DNA of 64,000 bases, from contig OY730171.1 in NCBI GenBank assembly GCA_963422465.1, forward strand, positions 2,108,001-2,172,000, in the 5' to 3' direction. Each line of letters begins with the position of its first letter. The stretch's first letter is position 1. The position numbers and the translations under genes are program-made. A model generated the notes under the pieces. It was not told the origin of the DNA. It was given only the letters and a program-made list of their open reading frames with translations, and ran no database searches. This stretch comes from Lichina pygmaea. Lineage: Eukaryota > Ascomycota > Lichinomycetes > Lichinales > Lichinaceae. Shown here piece by piece: positions 14,124 through 24,395 of this stretch.

Positions 14124-14939
14124 GACATGCACGATGTAGAGAAGGTCACGTGATAGAGATTAGATTAGATTAGATGAGGTTTGATCTGATTAGATGTGAT
14201 CTGATTGGAGCATGTGAGATGGGCATGGAATCCGACGATGGAGAAAGTGGAACGCTATTGAGCGGACCACCAGGACCAGTGACGGGTTGAGCCAGACGAG
14301 TTGGATATCTAGCTCATACACTGTTGCTCAGTGATCTACCCTTGTCTGTACCTCCGTACAGGGCATGTGCAAACATGCCACGACACAAGTGTGCGAGCAG
14401 CTAAACACCACGAACCCCAGTACCTCTGTCGATATCACCACTCCATCGACGTCGTAGCTCCAACAATGGATTACAAAGGCACGACATCTCCAACCGACAT
14501 CTTCAACCGATCGCGAACCGACAGCCCAACAGAACACACAACCGATATGTTCCCCACCGAGGATCAGATAGACCATCTTCCAAGAAGCCCTACCGTTCAC
14601 ACTTCCCCCCCCCCTCCTCCCGCAACCCCCCTCCCGATCAAGAAGTAGGAAGAGCGGCGGGGCGCACCTGTCTCCAGATGACCGACTCTTCATAGATGCA
14701 GACAAGCGTGGTTGTACTCGTAGACAGTACGTGAGGTAGACAGTCGCTGTGCTCAGGCGTAGCCTCGCGCCCTGGGATGTATTGAACGGTCGGTGGGTGT
14801 ACGGAGTACTTCGAAGAAATATCTGTCGCGCTGGCAGAGTGGAGGGCGTTGCTGCGGGGCACACCCCTTCGGCGAAGGTGCGAGTGGGTGTGCGTGAAGA
14901 TACCGGCGTTGCGAGGTCGCACGGCTTCGGTATAGTGCG
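14124..14939. other. Intergenic, 3' flank of RPA135
   Basis: An imperfect GATTAGATT repeat lies at about 14155-14210, just after the RPA135 stop, and one copy of GTACGGAGTAC at 14799-14809. A 60-codon plus-strand frame (ATG at 14466) has no recognisable features and is not called. Confidence 0.5.
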
Positions 14940-15085
14940 CGGAGCATCAGTACGCGGAGCTTCAGGACGCGGAGATTCCGGTCCTGGGGCTTTTGTGCTC
15001 GGAGGTTCCATGCTCGGAGCTCTCGTACCCGGAGCTTCCATGCTCGGAGCTCCTGTATCTGGGGCTTCTGTGCCCAGGACATTCA
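14940..15085. repeat. Degenerate 15-bp tandem repeat, about 9-10 units
   Basis: Units resemble GGAGCTTCCATGCTC and are variably substituted but keep the 15-bp period, so the plus strand reads as GAS/GAP pentapeptides (SMLGA, LVPGA). Flanking sequence does not support a gene, so I list it as a decayed minisatellite. Confidence 0.8.
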
Positions 15086-15692
15086 GATCTGCCTGTCTCC
15101 GCACCTCGTGGTTTTTCTTGTCTGGATCACTGCTGCTAGAATGCCGGCCAGTCGACAAGTACAGTACTTGTTTCGGGATGGACTGCGGATGGGACATGTC
15201 AAGTCCATGCACACACGCAAGTGTTTGATGTACGGATTATCAGATGTGTAAAAAGTGCTTCGCTACTGATAACGTAATGAGGGTAGAGGTGGTGGGGGTG
15301 GTGGTGGTGGTGGCTGAAGAGAAGACTGGTACATGATACAGAACAGCTAGGCGGGTGTCGACAACCTCTCTTTTTGATTCTGTGAAAACAGCCTAGATAA
15401 GAGCTATGCCTGTTTCTAATGCTTTGAAGGTATGCTTGGACAGTGCTATGATCCAGAGTACAAGAGCAGCCGGGTGGCTGAGATTGTTGTCACTTTTTCG
15501 TGGCTCGGGGGGCGTGCCGCCTGGTTTGGTTCCTGGGGGTTTCCTGGGTTCATGCTTGCTGTCCCTGGAATGGATGAATGATTGGGTAGACGGATGGATG
15601 AACAGATGATGAAACGCAAATGATAAGAACAGCAAGGAGATTAGAGGACAACAAAGATGGGAGCATGACGCAGAACAAGAGAGTAAAAAAGA
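15086..15692. other. Intergenic, downstream of the secreted-protein gene
   Basis: Contains a short GGT-rich run at about 15285-15315. No gene recognised. Confidence 0.5.
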
Positions 15693-16610
15693 TCATCGCG
15701 GAACGCTGAACATCGTTCGACCGGGACGAAAACTGAAAGGGACTATACCACGACCTGATTTCTGTTTCTCAGTGTCAATTCGATCAGGAGGCACAAAGTA
15801 CCGCTTCATGTCTTTGCCGAATCGGATGACCGAGAACTGGTCAGACCGAGACCGTGATGATGGCCCAGAACCAGTGTTCCTCAATGGTCCTCTGACGATC
15901 ATGCCACCGTCTCGCTGCTTCCTCCCCTCGCCGTCGCCGTTACCCTCCCTGCGATTGGGATCGCGATCTGGCCGAACCCGACGGTACCTGCGCGGCTTGC
16001 GATCAGGGACGGGGACGTCGACTGCGGACTCGGGCACGGGGTTGTTCCCGGGCTGCGCCGCGGGTTTGGATTCGGAGCACGACCAGCCGACGGTGAGGGC
16101 TTTCGATCTGATCACGCTGCCCCTTTCTTGCGCGACCAGCTCGTGTCCTGGGCTGCTCCGCTTCAGGTCACTGAAAAACACGTCCAGATCTTGCTGCAGC
16201 GCCATGTCTAGCATGCCCGTGCACAGTCCCGGGCACTCCTCTGTCCTGTACGACTGCGGGAAGATCATGACCTGCTCTCGGGCGAAAGAAACCTGATCAG
16301 CGGGTCGGCGACGGCTTGATCGGGATGGCGTTTCACTTGGCGGAGAAGCAATCATAGAAGACTGACGACGGGATAGAAAGAGGGAGACGAGGGCCAGCGC
16401 TCATCGTACATATTGATGAGGATTCGACGTCCTCGCCCTGGGTTTCAGGCAGTGCTCCTTGCACACGCTGCAAAACCTGCTCTTGCCGGTCTTCAACACC
16501 TCGACAACTTCTTCTGGGGGTAAGGGGACCCGGTCACCGCTGGCCACGGCTGCCGGGAGAATCAAGGTCGCTGCGAGGCCAGCGACGAGAGCGAGCGCGT
16601 TGAGCTGCAT
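15693..16610 (-). CDS. Predicted secreted protein of unknown function, six cysteines
   Basis: I do not recognise a family. Two exons on the minus strand, 16610-16410 and 16292-15693, with a 117-bp GT..AG intron that keeps the frame, give 266 residues. I chose the ATG at 16610 because it begins directly with a hydrophobic signal peptide (MQLNALALVAGLAATLILPAAVAS); an in-frame ATG at 16655 would add 15 residues in front and mask it. The mature part begins acidic (PPEEVVEVLK), then has a CxxC and nearby third cysteine (CSVCKEHC), and a second pair (CPGLC) soon after the intron. A single later cysteine brings the total to six. The last 120 residues are rich in Arg, Pro and Gly, with dibasic KR and RR sites where a Kex2-type protease could cut. 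Location beside the accessory island and lack of family suggest a lineage-specific secreted protein, possibly an effector; that is inference. Non-coding status cannot be excluded. Confidence 0.5.
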
Positions 16611-17063
16611 CTGCGCTTTTCGCAGTTTCTCAATCGAGAACGAGCGGCACTGCACGTCGACGACGCCGGACGACGATCATCGAGGAAAGATGATGTGCGA
16701 AGAATGCACAAGAGAGCAACAGATAAAGGATTGACGCTTTGAAACGGTACGAGGTCGTACTGTACGTCTGCCACCGCGTCGATGTTCCAAAAACATCAAT
16801 CTCGTACGAATGTACGTTCCGTAGCTGACTCTCCCAATACGAAAACCTTTCCTCTCCAATCATACCGAAAGAGAAGCCCACGGTTCGACACTCACCTCAT
16901 CGCAGAAGAAATTACCGCAAAGTACGAATGGCATATCTCAGTCCGACATGCCGAACCTCGTCCTGCCAGATCGTGCCCTCGTACGAGCTTTCGATAAGTG
17001 GATCCGAGCATGAACCTGCATTTCAACGGTACGAAGGTACAGAGGCAGCTATCAAGTGTGCAT
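16611..17063. other. Intergenic, upstream of the secreted-protein gene
   Basis: Presumed promoter of the minus-strand gene. GTAC words occur at about 16750-16815. Nothing else recognised. Confidence 0.45.
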
Positions 17064-17192
17064 GGGGCGGCATGGTGTAGCGGGAAGCTGGTGAGAGTTT
17101 CCCACTACGTGGCACCCATGACCCGGAACTAGTGGTGTCAGGCCTGGAGAACCTGACTAAACTAGTCGTCAGTTCGAATCTGACCCACCCCA
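17064..17192 (+). ncRNA. tRNA-like cloverleaf element (possible aberrant tRNA or tRNA-derived SINE piece)
   Basis: The 3' part is a textbook tRNA T arm: stem GTCAG (17168-17172), loop TTCGAAT, stem CTGAC (17180-17184), which also forms a polymerase III B box. It is followed by CCACCCC and discriminator A (17192). The 5' end, GGGGCGG at 17064-17070, pairs with CCACCCC except for one C-A mismatch. Between them lie two further hairpins: GTAGCGGGAA with TTCCCACTAC (one mismatch), and a longer one in which ACTAGT...GTCAGG faces CCTGAC...ACTAGT. The element is 129 nt, too long for an ordinary tRNA, and I cannot identify an anticodon or a good A box. It may be a decayed type II or intron-bearing tRNA, or a tRNA-derived retroposon. 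Confidence 0.35.
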
Positions 17193-17826
17193 CATTCTGC
17201 CACAAAAACCCCCGAGATTCATAGAACTTGTCTAAGATGTACTCCTCGCAAGATGTATGAAAACCCCCAAGAAATAGCTCACCCAATATCCGTCAAGATC
17301 CACAAAACCCTCATTACTGTGGTTTTCCTATTTCCCCTACGGGGTTTGGGGTTTTCCCACAGTACGTACACTACAAACCACGGGGTGTACGGTAAATGCG
17401 TGAGGTCCCCGAGTCAAGTCTACCAGAGACAAAAATCCTTCAAGAAGTTCTGCATGGCTTAACAGCCGAATCAGTGTAAGAATCAAATCAAAATCAAAAT
17501 CAAGTGTGCATAAGCCACCATCCACGAGGTATCATCTCTCTTCGTATCAACAGCCACCACTGCGTCATGTAAGCCCGTGCACCATCCTTGAAACAGCCCT
17601 ATTTTTAAAGCAAAAGTCAACGGTGGCGACGTAGTGTCTGGCCACAAGTGGAAGGGCAACTGCAGAAAGCTGCAGCTGTCACTCAAGTATCCCACTATAG
17701 CACGTACGTACGTTCCGTACGTACTGTCGCTGGCTTTCTCTCTTGTCAATATATCATCAAGCTTTTCATACAGACTGAGTCTGTCTACATGAAAAAGTGA
17801 CACGGTTGTTATTCGAGATGCTCCAG
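17193..17826. other. Accessory intergenic region
   Basis: AT-richer than the flanking genes. A small hairpin CCCCTACGGGG lies at about 17335, and a GTAC cluster at 17700-17730. No gene recognised. Confidence 0.5.
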
Positions 17827-17973
17827 CCAGATCCAGGCGTGCCAGGATATCCTAGGCCGGATCCCAAGTCCGACGCAGGGAATCCTAAGCCGGATTCAAG
17901 ATTGCCCACACCAGATCCAGGATCGCCCAAGCTGGACCTAAGATATCTCCCACTAGATCTAAGGTGAGAAGTA
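17827..17973. repeat. Degenerate repeat with 21-, 30- and 33-bp spacing
   Basis: Words of the form CCRGATYC(A)AG start at 17827, 17857, 17890, 17911, 17932 and 17953. The last three intervals are exactly 21 bp and the first two are 30 and 33 bp. All spacings are multiples of three, although no gene is evident. Confidence 0.65.
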
Positions 17974-18402
17974 CAGCCTTGTACTTTTTGTATTCTATAT
18001 CAGAACACTGAGATGACACTACTGTGTTGATTGGCAATCTTCGTGCTTGTAGCCAGAGGGATAGAGAGCAATCTCCTCCATACAAGTCAGTGGGATCTAC
18101 ATCATCATCTGGAGAATACCCCGAAGAAGTTGTCAGCTGTATTTATCAAGACTAGTCTGACTAGTACCAGAGTTTTTTTCTGTACGGGCTCCTTACAGCA
18201 GGCTTGACAGTCTACGTCGAGTCTACTGGATTGGGCTACAGATGTCGGAAGACTTGACAACAAGTGGTAAGGGTTTTCTTTGTATGTTCGTTGTTCACAA
18301 CCTCCCGTTCTTTTCGAGATCCTAGTGTTATCATTGTTGATTACTGACTTGTCAGTCATAGCTCACTATCATCGTCTCCCTATCTCCTGTCATTCCCGTA
18401 CT

Positions 18403-18794
18403 ATGGAGGAGACAGAGATCGCAACCATCGTGAGCAGGGGTGTAGGCACCATTGTCGGTCCCACAGCTGCTTGGAGGTTGATTAGTGACCAAAGCAAAAA
18501 GGGGTTGTATCTTGCCTGTCATACTTAGATTGATATGTTTGCTTACCTTGTGCTTGTAGTAGAGGGGACTTCCTCTTCGGCAATAGTCGCAAACGAAGAC
18601 ATTGAGATGGCATCCCTTGACACTGCCGAGGGTGGTATCACGGCCCCGGTCGCAACAGAGATCTTCTAGGCTTGCTTGGCTGGGGTGGAAGCTAGGGCTG
18701 TTCTTTGCTATGGGCAGTGGCTGCGGAAGAAGTCGCCACGAAAACGGGCACCACAGTCCTGAATGCCGGGACAGAGCTAGCTATACAAGCATGA
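18403..18794 (+). CDS. Candidate small three-exon gene, unknown function
   Basis: A speculative model. Exons 18403-18484, 18560-18634 and 18718-18794 join through GT..AG introns in a consistent frame to give 77 residues from ATG to TGA. The product would begin MEETEIATIVSRGVGTIVGP, continue with an acidic alanine/serine-rich middle, and end in VLNAGTELAIQA. No domain or family is recognised. Support is only that three adjacent open segments of similar composition are joined by acceptable splice sites. The alternative is a decayed gene, since another sensible-looking open stretch (GPTGSLTTNLWGPAGTFPW) follows the stop at about 18840. Confidence 0.25.
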
Positions 18795-20289
18795 AATCAG
18801 ATGAGCCAGGATTAGGCCAGGGGAGCTTCCACCAGCACTGGCCCTACTGGCAGTCTCACCACCAACTTGTGGGGTCCTGCCGGCACTTTTCCGTGGGCTC
18901 CACCACTATCACATCCATCGATGACCAGCCAGCCAACGGGCCAACCGTGCCAACGTATCCTCCACCAGCACCGATCGATGAAGTCAGAAGCTCAGCTTAC
19001 ACGGAAGTGGTGTCTGGCCTTGCATGAAGCGGATTACTGGATCTGTACATCATATACCAGTTGACAAGTGAACTAGCTATATTGAGTACTGTCAGCAGAA
19101 GCGTTGAACTGGTTAAGAAACAGTGAAAGATGGTCGGGCCCGACATCTGTTTAGCTTTGTGGAAAGTACACTACCGTACTTGGGTCAAGCCCATGGTGCA
19201 AGTATCTCCTTCTACCAGCAGGAACCAAAGATGTCGGCCAGGGAATGTATTTGCCTCTTGGACCTAGGTAGCAATGCCAGTGTCCCGACAAGACCTGACA
19301 ACATTCAATGCCGGTTTTCCTTTGCTTTGAAACATGAACAAGCGAATGGACGAATGCGCCGTCCCCCAACCCGCGGAACAAATGAAATGGCACCCTTTCG
19401 TTATACGTCGTCTCCTTTGGAGAAGGAAATCGGAGCCACAGAATGAATGCATCGTCTCCAAAACTGCGGCACAGATGGAAAGGTGCCCTGTCCGTGTACG
19501 TCATTTCATCCGAGAAAAGAAATTGAAGCCACAGAGCGAAATAGAAATCATCATTCGTCGAAACGATCAAAGCAAGATCAAGCCAAGATCAAGCTAAAAG
19601 AAAAGTCCCGGCGACAAGATAGAAACAAGTGCGTCCCAGCCCGGTGGCTTTCCAGTGCAGAACAACAGATCCCAGACTTGACACGGTGCAGATCAATCCC
19701 CGGAGATGGCAGCCACTTTGAAATCCCCGTGCTGATGGCGAGACCCAGACACCCGTGGCCTTTCCGCAGCCCGCTCAAGTCCCAAAGACCATCAAAGCCC
19801 AAGGCAGACATCGAATCCATACGAGTCACCCCACGCGATATCCAAGCCGGTAGCACCTCGGCGAGCAAAGACTATACTGCGCCGTCCCGGGAGACTGTTG
19901 CCAGGAAAGTTTCAGAAACGCAGAAATGATCTGAAGGCAAGCGTATGCCTTGGGATGGAGCGTCGGGAACGGTCGGCAGGGATGGGCGCAGACGCCTTTC
20001 TCTGATGGCGGTCTTGAGGAGCTTGTTGAACGAGGACAACAGCCATGGGGTGTGTTGCAAGAAGAGCGTTGGAGGACATGGTCGGCAGCGATCGGAGATG
20101 GTGCTTGCCAGAGGTGTTCCGAGATGGTGAGGTGCGACGGCCAGGAGACTGATGAACGACCTTTCTCCCCAAAACCCGATCAACATCATCTTGAGACTTG
20201 TCGCCAACGCTTGCAGAGCTCCGCGAGGGGGTTTTCTGTCGCGTCGTTGCAATGTTGCGGGCCTCTGTCTTCAGATCTCGATCACGGCA
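18795..20289. other. Accessory intergenic region with a 93-bp tandem duplication
   Basis: No recognised gene. Two neighbouring copies of a 93-bp segment lie at about 19350-19535 and are described separately. A 160-codon plus frame at 19447-19929 overlaps them but has no family features. Confidence 0.5.
19350..19535 (+). repeat. Diverged 93-bp tandem duplication
   Basis: Two consecutive units, each beginning GAATGC and ending near GAAGCCACAGA. In the plus frame they read as two 31-residue repeats, with EC.V...A.QM....PV..R......K..PQ.E conserved. They differ at roughly a third of positions, so the duplication is not recent. Confidence 0.6.
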
Positions 20290-23168
20290 TCAGGAGGACT
20301 GAGCGGCTGCGCTGGTAGTCGGACGCTGAGGTGTTTCCACTGCGCCATATCTTTTAAGCAAGCCCGCGATGTTGGAATGGCCTCCGGCTTGAGCAGCTCT
20401 AAGGGAATTGCCAAAACGTCCTCCCTGAAGATTAGGATCTGCACCATGATCCAAGAGCAACTGCACAACAGCCTCATGGCCATCACGAGATGCAGCCTGC
20501 AGGGCAGTGCCATAATATCCTCCCTGAAGATTAGGATCTGCATCGTGATCCAAGAGCAACTGCACAACAGACTTATGGCCATTGCAAGATGCAGCCTGCA
20601 GGGCAGTGCTATATTCTCCTCCCTGAAGATTAGGATCTGAAGCCTGATCCAAGAGCAACTGCACAACAGCCTCCTGGCCATTGCAAGATGCAGCCTGCAG
20701 GGCAGTGCCATATCTTCCTCCCTGAAGATTAGGATCTGCAGCCTGATCCAAGAGCAACTGCACAACAGCCTCCTGGCCATTGTAAGATGCAGCCTGCAGG
20801 GCAGTGCCATAATATCCTCCCTGAAGGTTAGGATCTGCACTATTCTTGATTGATACCTCTACAATCTCGGACAGCGATAGCAAGCATGCGTAATATAATG
20901 GTGAAGCCACATCACCTAAAGTCTTATCTAATTCGGAACTGCTCCAGCTGTCTCTGTCACAGATTCTTAGCCAACTCAGAAAGCAAGCATTCTTGTCATT
21001 TTCGAAAAGAGCTTCTGCTAGCTTCATTGTTGGGCTGTCGGAGGCGTGATAGTGTCCTTGTTCTGGGCGTCCTTGTATGAAGTGTGTTGGCCAGTGCTCA
21101 GCTACGTATCGAAGTAACGGATGCTCTTCCAGTATTTGGCGGGATAGAGAATTGGGTTGATCCAGCAAGAGAAGATACGAGAGACATGTGTCAACAATGA
21201 ATCTGTGAGCCTCGGATTCTTTGATGGCGAATTCGGAGCATGCGCTGTTCCGGACACGTGTTGAAACAAGATATTCCTTGACAGAGTAGTGCGCAAATCT
21301 GATCTCCTTGCCCTTGTAGGTATCAACAGTCGTAAGCAAACTGCCGCAGATTTCCAGTAACACGTTAGGTGTCTGAAACATCTTTTGCGTGTCAAGGGAG
21401 CATTGGTCCGGCTGCAGTATTGCAGCTTCGGCAACCTCCTCGATAAGCATTGGTCTCTCCGAAACAGCCAGCCATTGAAAGGCAGCACAGGCTCTTGCTG
21501 CATCATTTGGATGGATCCTCTTCAGAATTCGTTCGTACATCTTGTCCAGCGTTGGGGGCAAATCCTTCAAGGCCTTGTCGAGGTCATCCCGCGTGCGGCA
21601 TTCACGTAGAGTCTCTATCTGGCAGTAGACCCAACGAAACCTTGAAGCAAATTCAGCCCAATGATCACGCAAGAGAGGATAGCAGGCCACCTACATGCCG
21701 TCAGCACCCTCAATCAAGGTGCTCTCAATGTTGTGTTTAGCCGAGTCGGACCATTTCCTCAGAAACCAATCCGCAGCAATACTGCTTTGAACATACAGCT
21801 GTATGTCATGATTGATCTTCGCCCCTTGCACTGAGACCCGCGTGGCTGCCAGTTGTTCCATCCATTCTTCGATTTCAGGTTCTTCGCGGCTGGCTGCTAA
21901 GATGTGCAGTCTCTTGATCCCTTGGGAGCTGATGGCAACCACCATCTCTCGCAGGAATCTCCAGTCGGAGCACTCGTCCAAGGCGTCCACAACGATGTAA
22001 GTGTCCGCAAAACTCTCTGCCACAGAAGGCAAGAGTGTCACTAGTTTCTTGATATCTGGCTGATGCTCCCCCTTCGACTGATCATACAGACTCTGAATCC
22101 CATCCGGGAGCTGTTCCCGCTTGGTGCACAACTGCGCAACAATAGACCTCACAAAGTTGGCTACCTGTTGCTTTTCGTGGTTGTTGAAATCAAAGTAGAA
22201 GTATGCCAACGCACGTGTGCTATCTCCGTTGAACTCTGTTTCCAGTCTGTCTATCGTGGTCGAGCTATGCAACGTAAGTCTCTCAGCAACCCCCAAACTG
22301 AGGATTCTGAATGCTACCTGAGGATGGTCTTGCCACTACCAGCTGCAACTATCATTAGTACTTTGTCCACTTGATGGCCGAGAAACATACCAAGCCCGTG
22401 AAGCCACAGGAAGCTCTTAGACGCTGTTTTCCAGGAGTCAAAATCGGTCGAGCCCACAAACCAGCTTCCGGTACTTGACTCGTGTCGTTGGCGAGCTTTG
22501 CCATGGTTTATGCTGGGATCGGTAACAGAGAGCCATTGGAGCACCTCTTTAGTGCGAGCAACTGCGAAAATTAGCTCATGAACTTGGACTTTCCTGAATA
22601 TCCGCAGCATCTGGGATACCTCACTATCTTGAGTGGTGGCGACGTTCGAAATCAGGTGTGTGGCTTCGAATACTTGGCCCCTATCATGCTATGTTCAGCT
22701 GCTGCAACAAATGATAGCTTGAAGAGATACCCACACCGCGTCTATTCCCAGAGCAGCCTCAAAGAATTTCTTTTGCTCCCTGGCTGCTCCAAGTGCCTTC
22801 TCTATCTTCTTGAGCTTACCCGGCCACCGGAGACGCTCTCTCAACTTTATGAACTCATTGAGACTATTTACAGGTCTCAATTGTTCCTCTAGAGTGCGCA
22901 AGGCTGATCTGACGCTGTCGATGGGTCCTCCTTCGAGCGAGCTCAAAGAGGACCATTGCTCTGATGAACAGCCCCGCTCCTTCAGCCTCTTTGCCATATT
23001 TTCTACCTTTCGCAGGAGGGAGCTGATATTATTCACTTCGCTCTCGATTCGTCGTAGGTCCCCACTGGCATGCTTGATGGCTGTCCCATATTCCGAAAGT
23101 AGGCTCGTCACTTTTGCTGATATTTGAAGCACTGCGATGATCGAAGCAACTAACCCGATCTCCGCCAT
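20290..23168 (-). CDS. NLR-like STAND protein: fungal N-terminal domain, NACHT, ankyrin repeats
   Basis: 889 residues from five exons: 23168-22735, 22680-22391, 22342-22318, 22264-21695, 21640-20290, with introns of 48-54 bp. Residues 1-145 (MAEIGLVASIIAVLQISAKV...) match the fungal STAND N-terminal (Helo-like) helical domain. The NACHT domain follows: the Walker A reads LHGLAGSGKTIL across two introns, and the Walker B region reads TYIVVDALDECSD. Then come FRWVYCQIETLRECRT, the helical segment LPPTLDKMYERIL, and an HYSVKEYL motif. The C-terminus is five 33-residue ankyrin units (DPNLQGGYYGTALQAAS.NGQEAVVQLLLD), the first four nearly identical. In the family, ligand binding to the repeats triggers NACHT oligomerisation and N-terminal signalling in heterokaryon incompatibility or defence. 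The ligand here is unknown. The first intron boundary is slightly ambiguous (GTGTGG or GTGGGT donor); only the latter keeps the frame. No partner effector gene is adjacent. Confidence 0.88.
20385..20860 (-). repeat. Ankyrin-encoding 99-bp tandem repeats with high internal conservation
   Basis: The word GCAGCCTGCAGGGCAGTG starts at 20492, 20591, 20690 and 20789, an exact 99-bp period. The four units differ at only a few positions. A fifth, terminal unit (20390 side) is diverged (RFGNSLRAAQAGGHSNIAGLLKRYG). It lies within the last exon of the NLR-like gene. Confidence 0.95.
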
Positions 23169-24395
23169 GGTTGGTTTTGAACGGAGTAGCTTTCTGGCCA
23201 GAAAAACTACCGTACCGTACCGGTAGTGATTGAGTGATATTTGGGTGAGCAATCGGCATGCATAGCTCAGAGATGATGGAAACAGGGCGACGATAGGTCG
23301 ATGTTGGGTCCCGAATCTTGCCAGGTGGCAGGTAGGTGGCCACTGAGCGGGGTACGAGGACGAGGCTGACCACTCGATGAGCTGTGCCAGCCTTGCAGAG
23401 TCCTGCCACAGCGCAATTGTACCAGCCACTACACACTTACGGACGTACCGTACTGTACGAAGTACGTAACGTACATGCGTATTGCTATTCGCATCACACC
23501 CACTCTCAAAGTGGTGGCCACCAACCCCGACGCAAGAATTTATCAAGCAGAGTTTGGAAACGAGGCAATCAAGCCTCGAAACATCAGCCTCGACTCGATT
23601 GTAGCCAAGTAAGAGTCTTCGGTGGACCCGGCGACGAGTTTGTCTACCCCATGCTATGACAGCCGGTACGGTACCGTACGGTACCGGTACCGGTACAGCC
23701 ACGACAGCCTACCAGTACCGTAATTCCTCGTAGGTTGGACCACTCTGAAAACGTCCACTCTGATACGTAATGAGTCATCCTCTGACGGCGGTGTCCGCAC
23801 GGATTCGCTCGGAGAGAAGGCAAAGCCACGCTGCACCGCTCTGAAAACATCCTTCAGCACGTTGCCCGGAGAACAACAACGTTACAGCTGTTGCGTGGCT
23901 TTGGAATCGAGAGAGAACTCGAGAGGGTCCCTCCCAAGATGGCTTCTCGGATCAATCTACAGTACGAGATTCAATAGCTACCGTAGAGCCACTAGAAGCC
24001 TTCCGCAGTGTCGTATAGTAAGAATTAAACAGCCGCACGAACGACTTGGTGATGACCTAATGGGAGAGACAGCCAATATGATGCTTGCCGGAGCACATCC
24101 AGTGCGTTGACCTCAAAGTGCTTTAAATTGATGGCTTGAGGAGCTCAACTGTGACAAACTAAAACTCTATACTGTAGTTGCCATGATCGAATCGTAAAGT
24201 CGTCGTTGACAAAGTCGTAGAGGCCAGACACAGGCTTGCTCTAAAAGATGGTGCTTTTCCTTGCCTGATAAAATTGCATAAAGACCCGTTCCCCCCGACG
24301 GACGGTCTGAGAGATTCATCACGAGTCATCATCATGTTGGTGGTGCATCGCCACGATCCAAGAATGTCATCCAACCTTGGCAAAGCCAGAGACGA
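23169..24395. other. Intergenic, promoter side of the NLR-like gene
   Basis: GTAC/CGGTACCG-rich clusters lie at about 23205-23235, 23440-23480 and 23660-23700. The last contains GGTACGGTACCGTACGGTACC-type overlapping palindromes. No gene recognised between here and RTG2. Confidence 0.55.

Noticed and set aside
14466-14648. 60-codon plus-strand frame ending in a proline run
   Set aside because: No homology signal or splice evidence; the Pro run comes from a C-rich stretch.
14328-15212. 294-codon minus-strand frame reading APSMEAPGT-type repeats
   Set aside because: The pattern is the degenerate 15-bp array read backwards; the rest of the frame is random.
16611-20289. Retroelement or DNA transposon remains in the gene-poor island
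   Set aside because: I found no reverse-transcriptase, integrase, capsid or transposase motifs, no paired long terminal repeats and no clear terminal inverted repeats.
20401-20860. Regular spaced repeats that could suggest a CRISPR-like array
   Set aside because: Whole 99-bp units repeat without unique spacers, they encode ankyrin repeats in frame, and the genome is eukaryotic.
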